Positions 43,370-52,003 of a stretch of DNA of 59,037 bases are shown one piece after another. Source of the DNA: UBA2093 sp044340485 (GTDB lineage Bacteria > Actinomycetota > Acidimicrobiia > Acidimicrobiales > Ilumatobacteraceae); assembly GCA_044340485.1 (NCBI GenBank), contig JBIITN010000011.1:1-59037 (forward strand), read 5' to 3'. Position 1 is the first letter of the stretch. Every line of letters starts with the position of its first letter. The notes under the pieces were generated by a model. That model was not told where the DNA came from and made no database searches. It saw nothing but the letters and a program-made list of their open reading frames with translations. The translations under genes and the position numbers were made by a program.

Positions 43370-43377
43370 GGAAAAAC

Positions 43378-43383
43378 AGAGTA
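43378..43383 (-). promoter_or_regulatory. -10-like TACTCT before the LysM gene
   Basis: TACTCT (minus strand) is 8 nt upstream of GTG 43369, the same layout as for several other genes in the window. It decides the shorter start of the LysM lipoprotein. Confidence 0.4.
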
Positions 43384-43426
43384 GATCGTTCTGTTCACCG
43401 ATAGGTGGCGCTTTGACCTTTTTTAC

Positions 43427-43469
43427 AAAGGGTCGTACGAACAATTGGCCAAAGATCGGGCGACCCTTT
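43427..43469. promoter_or_regulatory. 9-bp inverted repeat between gltD and the LysM gene
   Basis: AAAGGGTCG (43427-43435) and CGACCCTTT (43461-43469) are perfect inverted repeats 25 bp apart, with TTGGCCAA in the loop. There is no T tract for termination. It could be an operator for the LysM gene or a loose hairpin after gltD. Confidence 0.35.
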
Positions 43470-43480
43470 CGCCACATGTC

Positions 43481-44932
43481 CTATAACAACGGGCGAGCCG
43501 TTGGAGGAATGGGAAACGGCAACATCGTTGAACCCATCAAGTATTCATCTACACCCGATGCACAAGCTCGTCCCTCAGCAATTGCCCACACAATGAGACT
43601 CTGACCGCGACCCATGTCACCAGCAACAAAAACACCAGGAACTGTGGTCATGTACGAGTCATCACGTGACACGTTGCCATGTTCATCTAGTGCCACACCG
43701 AGTTGATCGAGCCATGAATCCTTTTCAGGCCCAACAAAGCCCATTGCCAAAAACACAAGGTCTGCAGGGATCTCGATGTCGCTGCCTTCTACTTTTTCAA
43801 ATCGGCCATTTACCATCTGTACTTCGTGAATGAGCATTGCTTTCACATTGCCATCACCGTCATCAACAAAGCGTTCGGTGTTCACACTAAACATGCGATC
43901 GCCACCTTCTTCATGAGCAGATGACACGCGGTATACAAGGCTCCACTGTGGCCACGGATTGTGCGATCCGCGCTCTTCGGGAGGCCTTGGCATGATCTCT
44001 AATTGGGTCACACTTTTGGCGCCCTGACGTAGCGCCGTACCTAGACAATCAGCACCGGTGTCTCCACCACCAATGATCACCACATCTTTTCCAGCTGCAG
44101 AAATGGCAGGCTCGGTGAAATCACCTTCCTGCACTTTGTTTGCAAGTGGCAGATATTCCATTGCCTGATAAATGCCGCGCAGTTCGCGACCTGGTACCGG
44201 AAGATCTCGCCACGCGGTGGCGCCACACGCCAACACAATCGCATCGTGTGAAGCGCGCAACACATCGATGTCAACATTTTCGCCAACGACGGCATTCGTG
44301 CGAAATTCGGTTCCCTCTTGTCGCATTTGGTCAAGACGACGTTCGAGGTACTTCTTTTCCATCTTGAATTCGGGAATTCCGTATCGAAGTAGTCCACCGA
44401 TTCGATCTGCACGCTCGAGCACCACCACATCGTGCCCTGACCGAGTGAGTTGTTGCGCCACAGCAAGACCTGCCGGACCACTACCAATCACTGCAATGCG
44501 TTTTCCGGTTTTTGTATCAGCGACTTGCGGTGTCACCCAACCGTTATCCCATGCAGTGTCGATAATTGTCTGTTCCACTTGTTTAATGGTGACGGGATCT
44601 TGATTGATGCCAAGGACACACGCGGTTTCACAAGGCGCCGGACAAAGTCGACCCGTGAATTCGGGAAAGTTGTTTGTCGCATGTAAGCGATCGATCGCGT
44701 CACGCCAGTGTTCGCGATATACGAGATCATTCCAATCAGGAATGAGGTTGCCAAGTGGACATCCATTGTTGCAAAACGGAATACCACAGTCCATGCATCG
44801 GCCTGCTTGTTCCTTCAGTGCACCTTTGTCGAATGGCTCGTACACCTCTCGCCAGTCACGCAGGCGAACGGGAACGGCGCGTCGTGTTGGAGTGGCACGA
44901 CCCCACCGCATGAAACCTGTTGCTTCACCCAC
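43481..44932 (-). CDS. gltD: Glutamate synthase small subunit
   Basis: About 483 aa. N-terminal Cys motifs for Fe-S (CMDCGIPFCNNGCPLGN and CPAPCETACVLG), then the FAD fold IAVIGSGPAGLAVAQQL and the NADPH fold DVVIIGGGDTGADC, ending with GDMGRGQSLIVWAIAEGR. It passes electrons from NADPH to GltB. GTG 44932 has GGAGG 6 nt upstream and overlaps the gltB stop by 8 nt; this fixes the start. It is followed by the LysM gene after 111 nt. Confidence 0.95.
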   Translation of the reverse strand: MGEATGFMRWGRATPTRRAVPVRLRDWREVYEPFDKGALKEQAGRCMDCGIPFCNNGCPLGNLIPDWNDLVYREHWRDAIDRLHATNNFPEFTGRLCPAPCETACVLGINQDPVTIKQVEQTIIDTAWDNGWVTPQVADTKTGKRIAVIGSGPAGLAVAQQLTRSGHDVVVLERADRIGGLLRYGIPEFKMEKKYLERRLDQMRQEGTEFRTNAVVGENVDIDVLRASHDAIVLACGATAWRDLPVPGRELRGIYQAMEYLPLANKVQEGDFTEPAISAAGKDVVIIGGGDTGADCLGTALRQGAKSVTQLEIMPRPPEERGSHNPWPQWSLVYRVSSAHEEGGDRMFSVNTERFVDDGDGNVKAMLIHEVQMVNGRFEKVEGSDIEIPADLVFLAMGFVGPEKDSWLDQLGVALDEHGNVSRDDSYMTTVPGVFVAGDMGRGQSLIVWAIAEGRACASGVDEYLMGSTMLPFPIPPTARPLL

Positions 44933-47900
44933 GAGCAACCTCCATTACTAATTCAGATGTTTCGTCCTCTGACAAACCTTTTTCGCGTGCCTCGTCAAGT
45001 ACCTGCAACACACGTTTGTAATCGCGTGGCATCACTTTGCGGAAACGTGATTCTTCTGTTGTCCACGAATTCAAAATCTTTTGTGCGATTGCAGAACCAG
45101 TGAGCTCGTGATGGCGGGTGATTATCTCTTGTAACCACATTTCATCAGCACTTGCGAGTGGTTCAATATCGACCATTTCGTAATTGATGTTCTCTGCAAA
45201 TCGATTGTCTGGGTCGTACACATATGCAATGCCACCCGACATGCCAGCAGCAAAGTTGCGGCCAGTGGGGCCAAGTACCACGACGCGACCACCTGTCATG
45301 TATTCACATCCGTGATCGCCAACGCCCTCCACAACAGCTGTTGCTCCAGAGTTACGCACACAAAACCGCTCACCCACTAGTCCGCTCACAAATATCTCAC
45401 CAGAAGTTGCACCATATGCAATGACGTTTCCGGCAATCACGTTCTCGTGAGCAACAAACGGTGACTCACGATGCGGACGAACAATCAGTCGCCCACCTGA
45501 CAGTCCCTTACCGAGATAATCGTTTGCATCTCCCTCAAGTTGCATCTCGATGCCTTTTGGTACAAATGCTCCGAAACTTTGTCCGGCTGAACCAGAGAAC
45601 GCGATACGAATAGTGCCATCAGGCAGTCCTTCGCCTCCCCACTTCTTTGTGACCTCACTACCAAGCATCGTCCCAACGGTGCGATGAACATTACGAATAG
45701 GCATTTCGATATTCACCGGCAAGCCATCTTGTATCGCAGGCACTGACAACCTGATGAGGTCGTTGTCGAGCGCCTCGTCAAGACCATGATCTTGTAATAC
45801 TGACTGATACGGAGTCTGTCGATAGGGATTCTGCGGTTGGTGCAAAATCGGAGAGATATCAAGCCCACGTGCTTTCCAGTGATCCACTGCTGCGCGGGCA
45901 TCAATCAATTCCACGTGACCGATTGCTTCTTTCAGTGACCGGAATCCGAGCACTGCAAGATATTCACGCACCTCTTGCGCAATGTATTCAAAAAAGTTGA
46001 CAACGAATTCGGGTTTACCTGTGAAGCGTTCACGAAGAACCGGGTTTTGAGTAGCGATACCAACAGGACACGTGTCGAGGTGGCATACACGCATCATGAT
46101 GCACCCACTCACAACAAGTGGTGCCGTTGCAAAGCCGAATTCCTCAGCTCCAAGAAGCGCTGCAATCACAACATCCCGACCAGTTTTCATCTGGCCATCA
46201 ACCTGTACCACGATGCGATCACGAAGTCCGTTCAACATCAATGTTTGTTGCGTTTCTGCAAGACCAATCTCCCACGGTGCGCCTGCATGTTTCAGCGAGG
46301 TCAATGGCGACGCTCCCGTGCCGCCGTCGTGACCAGAAATCAAGACAACATCTGCTTTTGCCTTACTGACGCCTGCTGCCACTGTTCCAACGCCGACCTC
46401 AGACACCAACTTCACGTGCACGCGTGCAGCCGGGTTGGAGTTCTTCAAGTCATGAATAAGTTGCTTCAAGTCTTCAATCGAATAGATGTCGTGGTGAGGC
46501 GGCGGACTAATGAGCCCGACACCAGGTGTCGAGTGACGTGTCTTTGCCACCCATGGATACACCTTGTGTCCGGGCAACTGACCGCCTTCGCCAGGCTTTG
46601 CTCCTTGAGCCATTTTGATCTGAATGTCGTCGGCATTGACTAAGTATTCACTAGTGACACCAAAGCGACCTGAGGCAACTTGTTTGATTGCGCTGCGCTT
46701 GGAATCACCGTTGGGCAATGGCAGATACCGCTCGGGATCTTCCCCGCCTTCACCGGTGTTGCTCTTTCCGCCGATGCGGTTCATTGCTACGGCCAGAGTC
46801 TCATGTGCTTCGGCAGATATAGATCCATAACTCATTGCACCAGTGGAAAAGCGCTTGACGATTTCGGACACCGATTCGACTTCGTCAATAGAAATCGCGG
46901 GGCGATCATCAGTTTTCAATTCAAACAAGCCGCGCAGCGTGTACAAAGATTTCGCCTGATCATCCACTTGCTGCGTGTATTGCTTGAAAATGTCATATCG
47001 ACCAGCGCGTGTGCTGTGTTGCAAGCGATAGACGGTCTCTGGATTAAATAAGTGATGTTCGCCTTCTCGACGCCACTGATATTCGCCGCCTAATTCCAAC
47101 TTACGATGTACGCGCAATTCGGGACGCTTTGGGTGCGCAATACGATGACGCATTGCCACTTCGTCAGCTATCTCATCCAGTCCGATACCGCCTAAACGAG
47201 AAACGGTGCCGGTGAAGAATTCATCAACTAATTCCGATGACAATCCGATGGCTTCGAAAATTTGTGCGCCGGTATAGGAAGCGACAGTGGACACTCCCAT
47301 TTTCGACATCACTTTCAAAACACCCTTGCCGGCGGCCTTGATGTAGTTCTTGACTGCCTTGTGCACTTCCATGCCACCGAGTGAATGCAAGCCGAGACCG
47401 TCTTCGGCGTTGATCATGCCTTCAATTGATTCAAACGCAAGATACGGATTGATGGCAGCTGCGCCATAACCAATCAGCAGTGCCATGTGATGCACTTCAC
47501 GCGCATCTCCACACTCGACAACTAGACCAACTTGCGTACGAGTTTTTTCGCGAATCAAATGATGATGTACTGCACTCGTGAGAAGTAATGATGGAATAGG
47601 AGCATTCAACGAATCTCCATTGCGATCAGACAAGACGATGATGCGTACACCTTTGCTGATTGCGTCTGACGCTTCACGACGAACGCGATCAAGTGCGGTG
47701 CGCAGTCCAGCACCACCATCACCAACGCGATAGAGGCCTGAAATCACTACTGATTGCAGATGTGGATGTGATCCACTGTCGTTGATGTGGATGATCTTTG
47801 CCAACTCGTCATTGCTGATGATCGGAAACGACATGCTGAGCTGACGGCAACTTTCAGGTGATGGTGCCAGCAAATTCGCCTCTGGGCCAATGGTTCGCGC

Positions 47901-49496
47901 TACCGATGTCACCACTTCTTCTCGAATCGCATCGAGTGGTGGGTTGGTCACCTGTGCAAACAATTGTTGGAAATAATCAAACAACAATCGTGAGCGCTCT
48001 GACAACACCGCAATGGGAGTATCTGTCCCCATCGAACCAAGGGGCTCAGCACCCAAACGTGCCATAGGGGCAAGAATGAGTTTTAGCTCTTCGTGGGTGT
48101 ATCCGAACATCTGTTGGCGACGCAGCACGCTGTCATGGCTGTGAACCACATGCTCAACTTCAGGAAGATCATCAAGTGCCGTCATGCCGGCATCTAGCCA
48201 TTCCTGATAAGGATGTGCCAACGCAAGCTGTGCCTTGACATCTGCGTCATCAACGATCTCTCCGCGCGCTGTGTCAACAAGCAACATGCGTCCAGGCTGC
48301 ATGCGACCCTTTTTCACGATTCGAGAGGGCTCAATATCTAAAACACCCGCCTCACTTGCAAGCACAATCAGGTCGTCTCTCGTCACCCAATAACGACCAG
48401 GGCGCAAACCATTTCGGTCGAGCACCGCGCCGATCAAGGTTCCATCGGTGAATGCCACATCAGCTGGACCATCCCAAGGTTCCATCATCGTGGAGTGGAA
48501 CTCATAGAAAGCTCGCTTGCGCGGCTCCATACGCTCGTTGTTTTCCCACGCCTCAGGAATCATCATCAGCAGTGCGTGTGGAAGTGAATAGCCACTGAGA
48601 TGCAACAGTTCAAGAACTTCATCAAAACTTGCACTGTCGCTCATCCCGTCACTGCAAATAGGGAAAGCTCGATCAAGGCCGGGAATGAGATCACTCTCTA
48701 GCAAGGCTTCACGTGCGCGCATCCAGTTTCGGTTTCCTTGCACTGTATTGATTTCGCCGTTGTGGGCAATGTACCGATACGGATGTGCAAGTGGCCACGA
48801 TGGGAATGTGTTCGTGCTAAAGCGACTGTGCACGAGTACCAACGCAGATTTCATTCGTGAATCTGATAATTCGGGATAAAAATCACCGAGCTCGGGAGTT
48901 GTCAGCATTCCCTTGTACACGAACGTCCGTGATGACAACGACGGGAAATAAGTGCGCATGTCGTCGACGAGTTCATGTTCGATGCGCTTACGAACGATAA
49001 ATAACTTGCGATCAAGATCAATACCTTGTGCCCCAGCCGGGTCGACAATGAATAAGTAACGAAACGCGGGCATCACTGCGCGAGCAGAGGCACCCAAACA
49101 ATCAGGATTAATCGCAACATCGTGCCACCCGGCAACTTGTAGATGTTCTTCACTAACAATTGCCTCAACGACTGCCATAGCGCGCTGGGTACGCAATTCT
49201 TCTGCGGGTAAAAAAGCCATACCAGCGGCATATGAACCACTCGAAGGAAGGTCAAACGAGACGACGCCACGGAAAAATTCATCAGGCATCTGAATGAGAA
49301 TGCCCGCGCCATCTCCAGTGTCTGGCTCGGCGCCAGTAGCGCCACGATGTTCCATGTTGCACAACGCGGTCAGACCAAGGTCAACAATGTCGCGACTGGC
49401 AGTGCCTTTGATGTGAGCCACAAACGACACACCGCATGCGTCATGTTCAAAGCGTGGGTCATACAGACCAACGGGTTGTGGAAGATCGGGGTTCAT
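44925..49496 (-). CDS. gltB: Glutamate synthase large subunit
   Basis: About 1523 aa. After a 20-residue propeptide the nucleophile Cys21 (HDACGVSF) opens the glutaminase domain. LVLVHSRFSTNTFPSWPLAHP follows. The FMN-binding synthase domain shows MSYGSISAEAHETLA, GEGGEDPERY and VGTVAAGVSKAKADVVLISG, with the Fe-S Cys set at CIMMRVCHLDTCPVG, and the C-terminal GXGXG helix ends it. Gln + 2-oxoglutarate gives 2 Glu. ATG 49496 has GAAGGAC 5-6 nt upstream. A candidate -10 (TATATT) and a hairpin lie upstream. Confidence 0.97.
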   Translation of the reverse strand: MNPDLPQPVGLYDPRFEHDACGVSFVAHIKGTASRDIVDLGLTALCNMEHRGATGAEPDTGDGAGILIQMPDEFFRGVVSFDLPSSGSYAAGMAFLPAEELRTQRAMAVVEAIVSEEHLQVAGWHDVAINPDCLGASARAVMPAFRYLFIVDPAGAQGIDLDRKLFIVRKRIEHELVDDMRTYFPSLSSRTFVYKGMLTTPELGDFYPELSDSRMKSALVLVHSRFSTNTFPSWPLAHPYRYIAHNGEINTVQGNRNWMRAREALLESDLIPGLDRAFPICSDGMSDSASFDEVLELLHLSGYSLPHALLMMIPEAWENNERMEPRKRAFYEFHSTMMEPWDGPADVAFTDGTLIGAVLDRNGLRPGRYWVTRDDLIVLASEAGVLDIEPSRIVKKGRMQPGRMLLVDTARGEIVDDADVKAQLALAHPYQEWLDAGMTALDDLPEVEHVVHSHDSVLRRQQMFGYTHEELKLILAPMARLGAEPLGSMGTDTPIAVLSERSRLLFDYFQQLFAQVTNPPLDAIREEVVTSVARTIGPEANLLAPSPESCRQLSMSFPIISNDELAKIIHINDSGSHPHLQSVVISGLYRVGDGGAGLRTALDRVRREASDAISKGVRIIVLSDRNGDSLNAPIPSLLLTSAVHHHLIREKTRTQVGLVVECGDAREVHHMALLIGYGAAAINPYLAFESIEGMINAEDGLGLHSLGGMEVHKAVKNYIKAAGKGVLKVMSKMGVSTVASYTGAQIFEAIGLSSELVDEFFTGTVSRLGGIGLDEIADEVAMRHRIAHPKRPELRVHRKLELGGEYQWRREGEHHLFNPETVYRLQHSTRAGRYDIFKQYTQQVDDQAKSLYTLRGLFELKTDDRPAISIDEVESVSEIVKRFSTGAMSYGSISAEAHETLAVAMNRIGGKSNTGEGGEDPERYLPLPNGDSKRSAIKQVASGRFGVTSEYLVNADDIQIKMAQGAKPGEGGQLPGHKVYPWVAKTRHSTPGVGLISPPPHHDIYSIEDLKQLIHDLKNSNPAARVHVKLVSEVGVGTVAAGVSKAKADVVLISGHDGGTGASPLTSLKHAGAPWEIGLAETQQTLMLNGLRDRIVVQVDGQMKTGRDVVIAALLGAEEFGFATAPLVVSGCIMMRVCHLDTCPVGIATQNPVLRERFTGKPEFVVNFFEYIAQEVREYLAVLGFRSLKEAIGHVELIDARAAVDHWKARGLDISPILHQPQNPYRQTPYQSVLQDHGLDEALDNDLIRLSVPAIQDGLPVNIEMPIRNVHRTVGTMLGSEVTKKWGGEGLPDGTIRIAFSGSAGQSFGAFVPKGIEMQLEGDANDYLGKGLSGGRLIVRPHRESPFVAHENVIAGNVIAYGATSGEIFVSGLVGERFCVRNSGATAVVEGVGDHGCEYMTGGRVVVLGPTGRNFAAGMSGGIAYVYDPDNRFAENINYEMVDIEPLASADEMWLQEIITRHHELTGSAIAQKILNSWTTEESRFRKVMPRDYKRVLQVLDEAREKGLSEDETSELVMEVARG

Positions 49497-49509
49497 GTGT
49501 TGTCCTTCG

Positions 49510-49533
49510 GGTTTCACCAAGAGGTGAGAAACC
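49510..49533 (-). promoter_or_regulatory. Hairpin just 5' of the gltB ribosome-binding site
   Basis: GGTTTCTCACC and GGTGAAACC pair over 9 bp with a 2-nt bulge and a 4-nt loop, ending 2-3 nt before the gltB SD (49502-49507). It would lie in the leader RNA and might modulate translation. A TATATT box further upstream could be the -10. Confidence 0.3.
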
Positions 49534-49666
49534 GCTCCGACACCCATCAATATATGATGTCTGCCGATGTGGTTTCCCGGGACAACGCTGGCCCAAGCAC
49601 CGTTTACGCTACCGACTTTGAGCCATTCGGTGCAATCAATTTTCTTCGCGGGTGCCCTGCAGAGAA

Positions 49667-50470
49667 TCAGGCGAAATTCGGGGCGCGCTTTTCAAAGTGG
49701 GCCATAACGGCCTCAACTTGGTCTGGTGCACCAATGAGCTCGCCTATCAAGCGACGTTCGGAAGCGAACTGACTTGCTGCGCGCTCGTGAATGAGGCCAT
49801 TCACCAATGTCTTGGCGTTTCGCAATGCACTTGGGCTGCGCAAGGTCAACTCGTGGGCCAACGCCATCGCATCTTCGTATGGTGTCTCTGACAATGTCGT
49901 GACAACGCCAAGTTCTTTTGCTTCTCGTCCATCAAAGATGCGTGCCGAAAAAATCAGTTCTTTTGCAACATCTGCGCGCACCAACTGCGACAACATCAAC
50001 GAACCAGTCATGTCAGGGATCAATCCCCAATACGTTTCGCGAACACTGAATTGAGTGTCGGGATGTGCGATACGAATGTCGGCACCGAGAGCAACTTGAA
50101 TGCCGCCGCCAAGTGCATGACCATGCACCGCCGCGATGACGGGAACGGGAAGTTCCTGCCACACCCAGCATGCCTGCTGTCCAAGGTGGGTGATTGCACC
50201 CTCATCAATGTCGCTTGCTTGTGGCTGACGCTTCCCATCTCCGCTACTTCCGGCCATCTGCTGGAAGCTGCCAAAGTCAAGTCCGGCACAAAAAGACGCA
50301 CCCTCGCCCGATAACACCACGACGCGTACGTCGTCGCGCCCTTTTAAGCCTTCACCGGCAGCGGCAATTGCAGCAAACATCTCCCCATCGAGAGCGTTGC
50401 GCTTATCGGCGCGCGAGAGTCGCACATCGGCGATTCCATGAGAGACTGTGACTTGTACTCGATTGCTCAT
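49667..50470 (-). CDS. Enoyl-CoA hydratase/isomerase family protein
   Basis: 267 aa crotonase fold. RNALDGEMFAAIAAAGEGL, GASFCAGLDFGSF (oxyanion hole Gly) and HGHALGGGIQVALGADIRIAHPDTQFSVRETYWGLIPD are present. The position of the catalytic Glu of hydratases is not conserved clearly (SVRETYWGLIPD), so hydratase, isomerase or other CoA chemistry is open. ATG 50470 is chosen; upstream in-frame sequence is not conserved-looking. It is divergent from the nitroreductase (55 nt). Confidence 0.88.
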   Translation of the reverse strand: MSNRVQVTVSHGIADVRLSRADKRNALDGEMFAAIAAAGEGLKGRDDVRVVVLSGEGASFCAGLDFGSFQQMAGSSGDGKRQPQASDIDEGAITHLGQQACWVWQELPVPVIAAVHGHALGGGIQVALGADIRIAHPDTQFSVRETYWGLIPDMTGSLMLSQLVRADVAKELIFSARIFDGREAKELGVVTTLSETPYEDAMALAHELTLRSPSALRNAKTLVNGLIHERAASQFASERRLIGELIGAPDQVEAVMAHFEKRAPNFA

Positions 50471-50525
50471 GCACACAGTGTGGCATCTGGATGGGAATCC
50501 ACGCCAATAGTGACAAGATGGAGGG

Positions 50526-51173
50526 ATGAAACTCAATCTGTCAGCCGACGAAGTACTTGCCACCACTCGAAGCGTGCGAAAGCGCCTTGACTTCGACAAG
50601 CCCGTTGATCGCAGCGTTGTCAATGAATGCCTTGACCTCGCACTGCAGGCACCCACTGGTTCAAACTCACAAGGTTGGCACTGGATTTTCGTGGAAGACC
50701 CACAAAAGAAGAAGGCACTTGCCGACATTTACAAGCACAACTTCGAGATGTACATCAATACCCCGGGCAAAGAATTTGGCGAAGACGATCCGCGCACGCA
50801 ACAACGGGACAAGATTCGCGACTCTGCGTGGTTCTTGGCGGAAAATTTCCACCGCTCACCCATTCTTATGATTCCCGCTATTGAAGGCCGCCTCGACAAC
50901 CTTCCGTCATTTGCAACCGCAAGTGCATGGGGTTCACTTTTGCCCGCCGTGTGGAGCTTTATGTTGGCACTGCGCGAGCGTGGACTTGGCTCTGCGTGGA
51001 CAACCATTCACTTGTTAAACAACGGAGAAAAAGAAGCGGCAGAGCTTCTCAATATTCCGTTCGACAAAGTGAGCCAGGCCGGATTGTTCCCCATTGCCTA
51101 CACCGTCGGCACCGACTTCAAACCGGCCAAACGTCTTCCGAAAGAAACTGTGTCCCACTGGGACACATGGTGA
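50526..51173 (+). CDS. Nitroreductase family FMN protein
   Basis: 215 aa. TTRSVRKRLDFDKPVDRSVV with the FMN-phosphate Arg pair, LALQAPTGSNSQGWHWIFV and a late GLGSAWTTIHLLN are family hallmarks. It probably reduces nitro, quinone or other electrophilic substrates with NAD(P)H. GGAGGG is directly before the ATG, too close for a normal SD. It ends 1 nt from the stop of the convergent gntR-type gene. Confidence 0.88.
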   Translation: MKLNLSADEVLATTRSVRKRLDFDKPVDRSVVNECLDLALQAPTGSNSQGWHWIFVEDPQKKKALADIYKHNFEMYINTPGKEFGEDDPRTQQRDKIRDSAWFLAENFHRSPILMIPAIEGRLDNLPSFATASAWGSLLPAVWSFMLALRERGLGSAWTTIHLLNNGEKEAAELLNIPFDKVSQAGLFPIAYTVGTDFKPAKRLPKETVSHWDTW

Positions 51174-51174
51174 T

Positions 51175-51915
51175 CTACTCGACGAGTCGCAAACCCGATG
51201 GAGCAATTGACGGCTCTGCGAATGGAAGATCCACTACAAATTCTGTGCGATGAGCGGGAAACACGTGCCGCGACACGAGAACGACCTTCCCGCCACTACC
51301 GGTAGTGATGCGTTCGCATCGCAACACAGGTGAGTTATCTGGGATGTTCAACAATTTTGCTTCTTCGACCGTTGCAGCATCTGCCCCGATTGTCTGGGTA
51401 GCGCCTTCAAGATCAACATCGAGCAATTCATAAAACGGCGACCGCTCCACGTCAGCACGTGATAGGTGCTGACCTAGTTCTGCGGAACACCAGACGGTGA
51501 CAATTGCAAATGGTTCACCGTCTGCAAGGTTGACTCGGCGCACTCGCAACACATTTGGGGTGCCAAGTGATCGTGCAACGTCTTTGGGTGCCTTTTCGAA
51601 AGCAAACTCAAGAATGCGACGCTCTGATTTCATTCCGCCTGCACGTAATTGATCTTCGATGGTTGCCAAACGCCCGAGCGGTTGCTTCATCGTGTCGCCA
51701 GCGACGAACCATCCAAATCCCTGCCGTGCGTTAATGAGTCCGTCGTCGCGCAAAATTTCGAGCGCTTTGCGAATCGTTACACGGCTTACGCCAAACTCTT
51801 GCGACATCTCAGACTCACTTGGCAACACACCACCGCGGCCATACGTGCCTGATTGCACGCGCGTACGCAGCTCGTCAGCAATGTGGTGATAGCGAATCGT
51901 ACGCACTTGTATCAT
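51175..51915 (-). CDS. GntR-family (HutC/UTRA) transcriptional regulator
   Basis: 246 aa. The winged helix is YHHIADELRTRVQSG...LPSESEMSQEFGVSRVTIRKALEILRDDGLI. The C-terminal UTRA ligand domain shows RVRRVNLADGEPFAIVTVW and PVLRCERITTGSGGKVVLVSRHVFPAHRTEFVVDL. The ligand is unknown. The start is ATG 51915; a GTG at 51906 is possible. It is divergent from aconitase over 88 bp with paired TTGTAT sites and the GTATAC palindrome between them, so self-regulation and control of acn are likely (inference). Confidence 0.88.
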   Translation of the reverse strand: MIQVRTIRYHHIADELRTRVQSGTYGRGGVLPSESEMSQEFGVSRVTIRKALEILRDDGLINARQGFGWFVAGDTMKQPLGRLATIEDQLRAGGMKSERRILEFAFEKAPKDVARSLGTPNVLRVRRVNLADGEPFAIVTVWCSAELGQHLSRADVERSPFYELLDVDLEGATQTIGADAATVEEAKLLNIPDNSPVLRCERITTGSGGKVVLVSRHVFPAHRTEFVVDLPFAEPSIAPSGLRLVE

Positions 51916-51926
51916 GGTTGTATACT
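51907..51926. promoter_or_regulatory. Candidate operator and overlapping divergent -10 boxes
   Basis: TTGTAT occurs at 51907-51912 and 51918-51923 (11-bp spacing, one helix turn), overlapping the palindrome GTATAC (51920-51925). On the plus strand TATACT (51921-51926) is a near-consensus -10 for acn; on the minus strand TATACA (51919-51924) could serve the gntR-type gene. A regulator here would block both. Confidence 0.45.
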
Positions 51927-52003
51927 TCGACTCGTAATGCAAGTCTCTCGTCAGACAGAATTGCCACACAACCTTTTGTCCTTTTCCCAACGTTGAAAGT
52001 GGA

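Noticed and set aside
45975..46643. 222-codon plus-strand frame inside gltB
   Set aside because: The translation is Cys/His-rich and irregular, and the opposite strand encodes the conserved FMN domain of GltB.
49551..50728. Longer starts for the crotonase (50728) and GltB (49550)
   Set aside because: The extensions lack family similarity; the SD at 49502-49507 fixes gltB at 49496, and the crotonase family begins near 50470.
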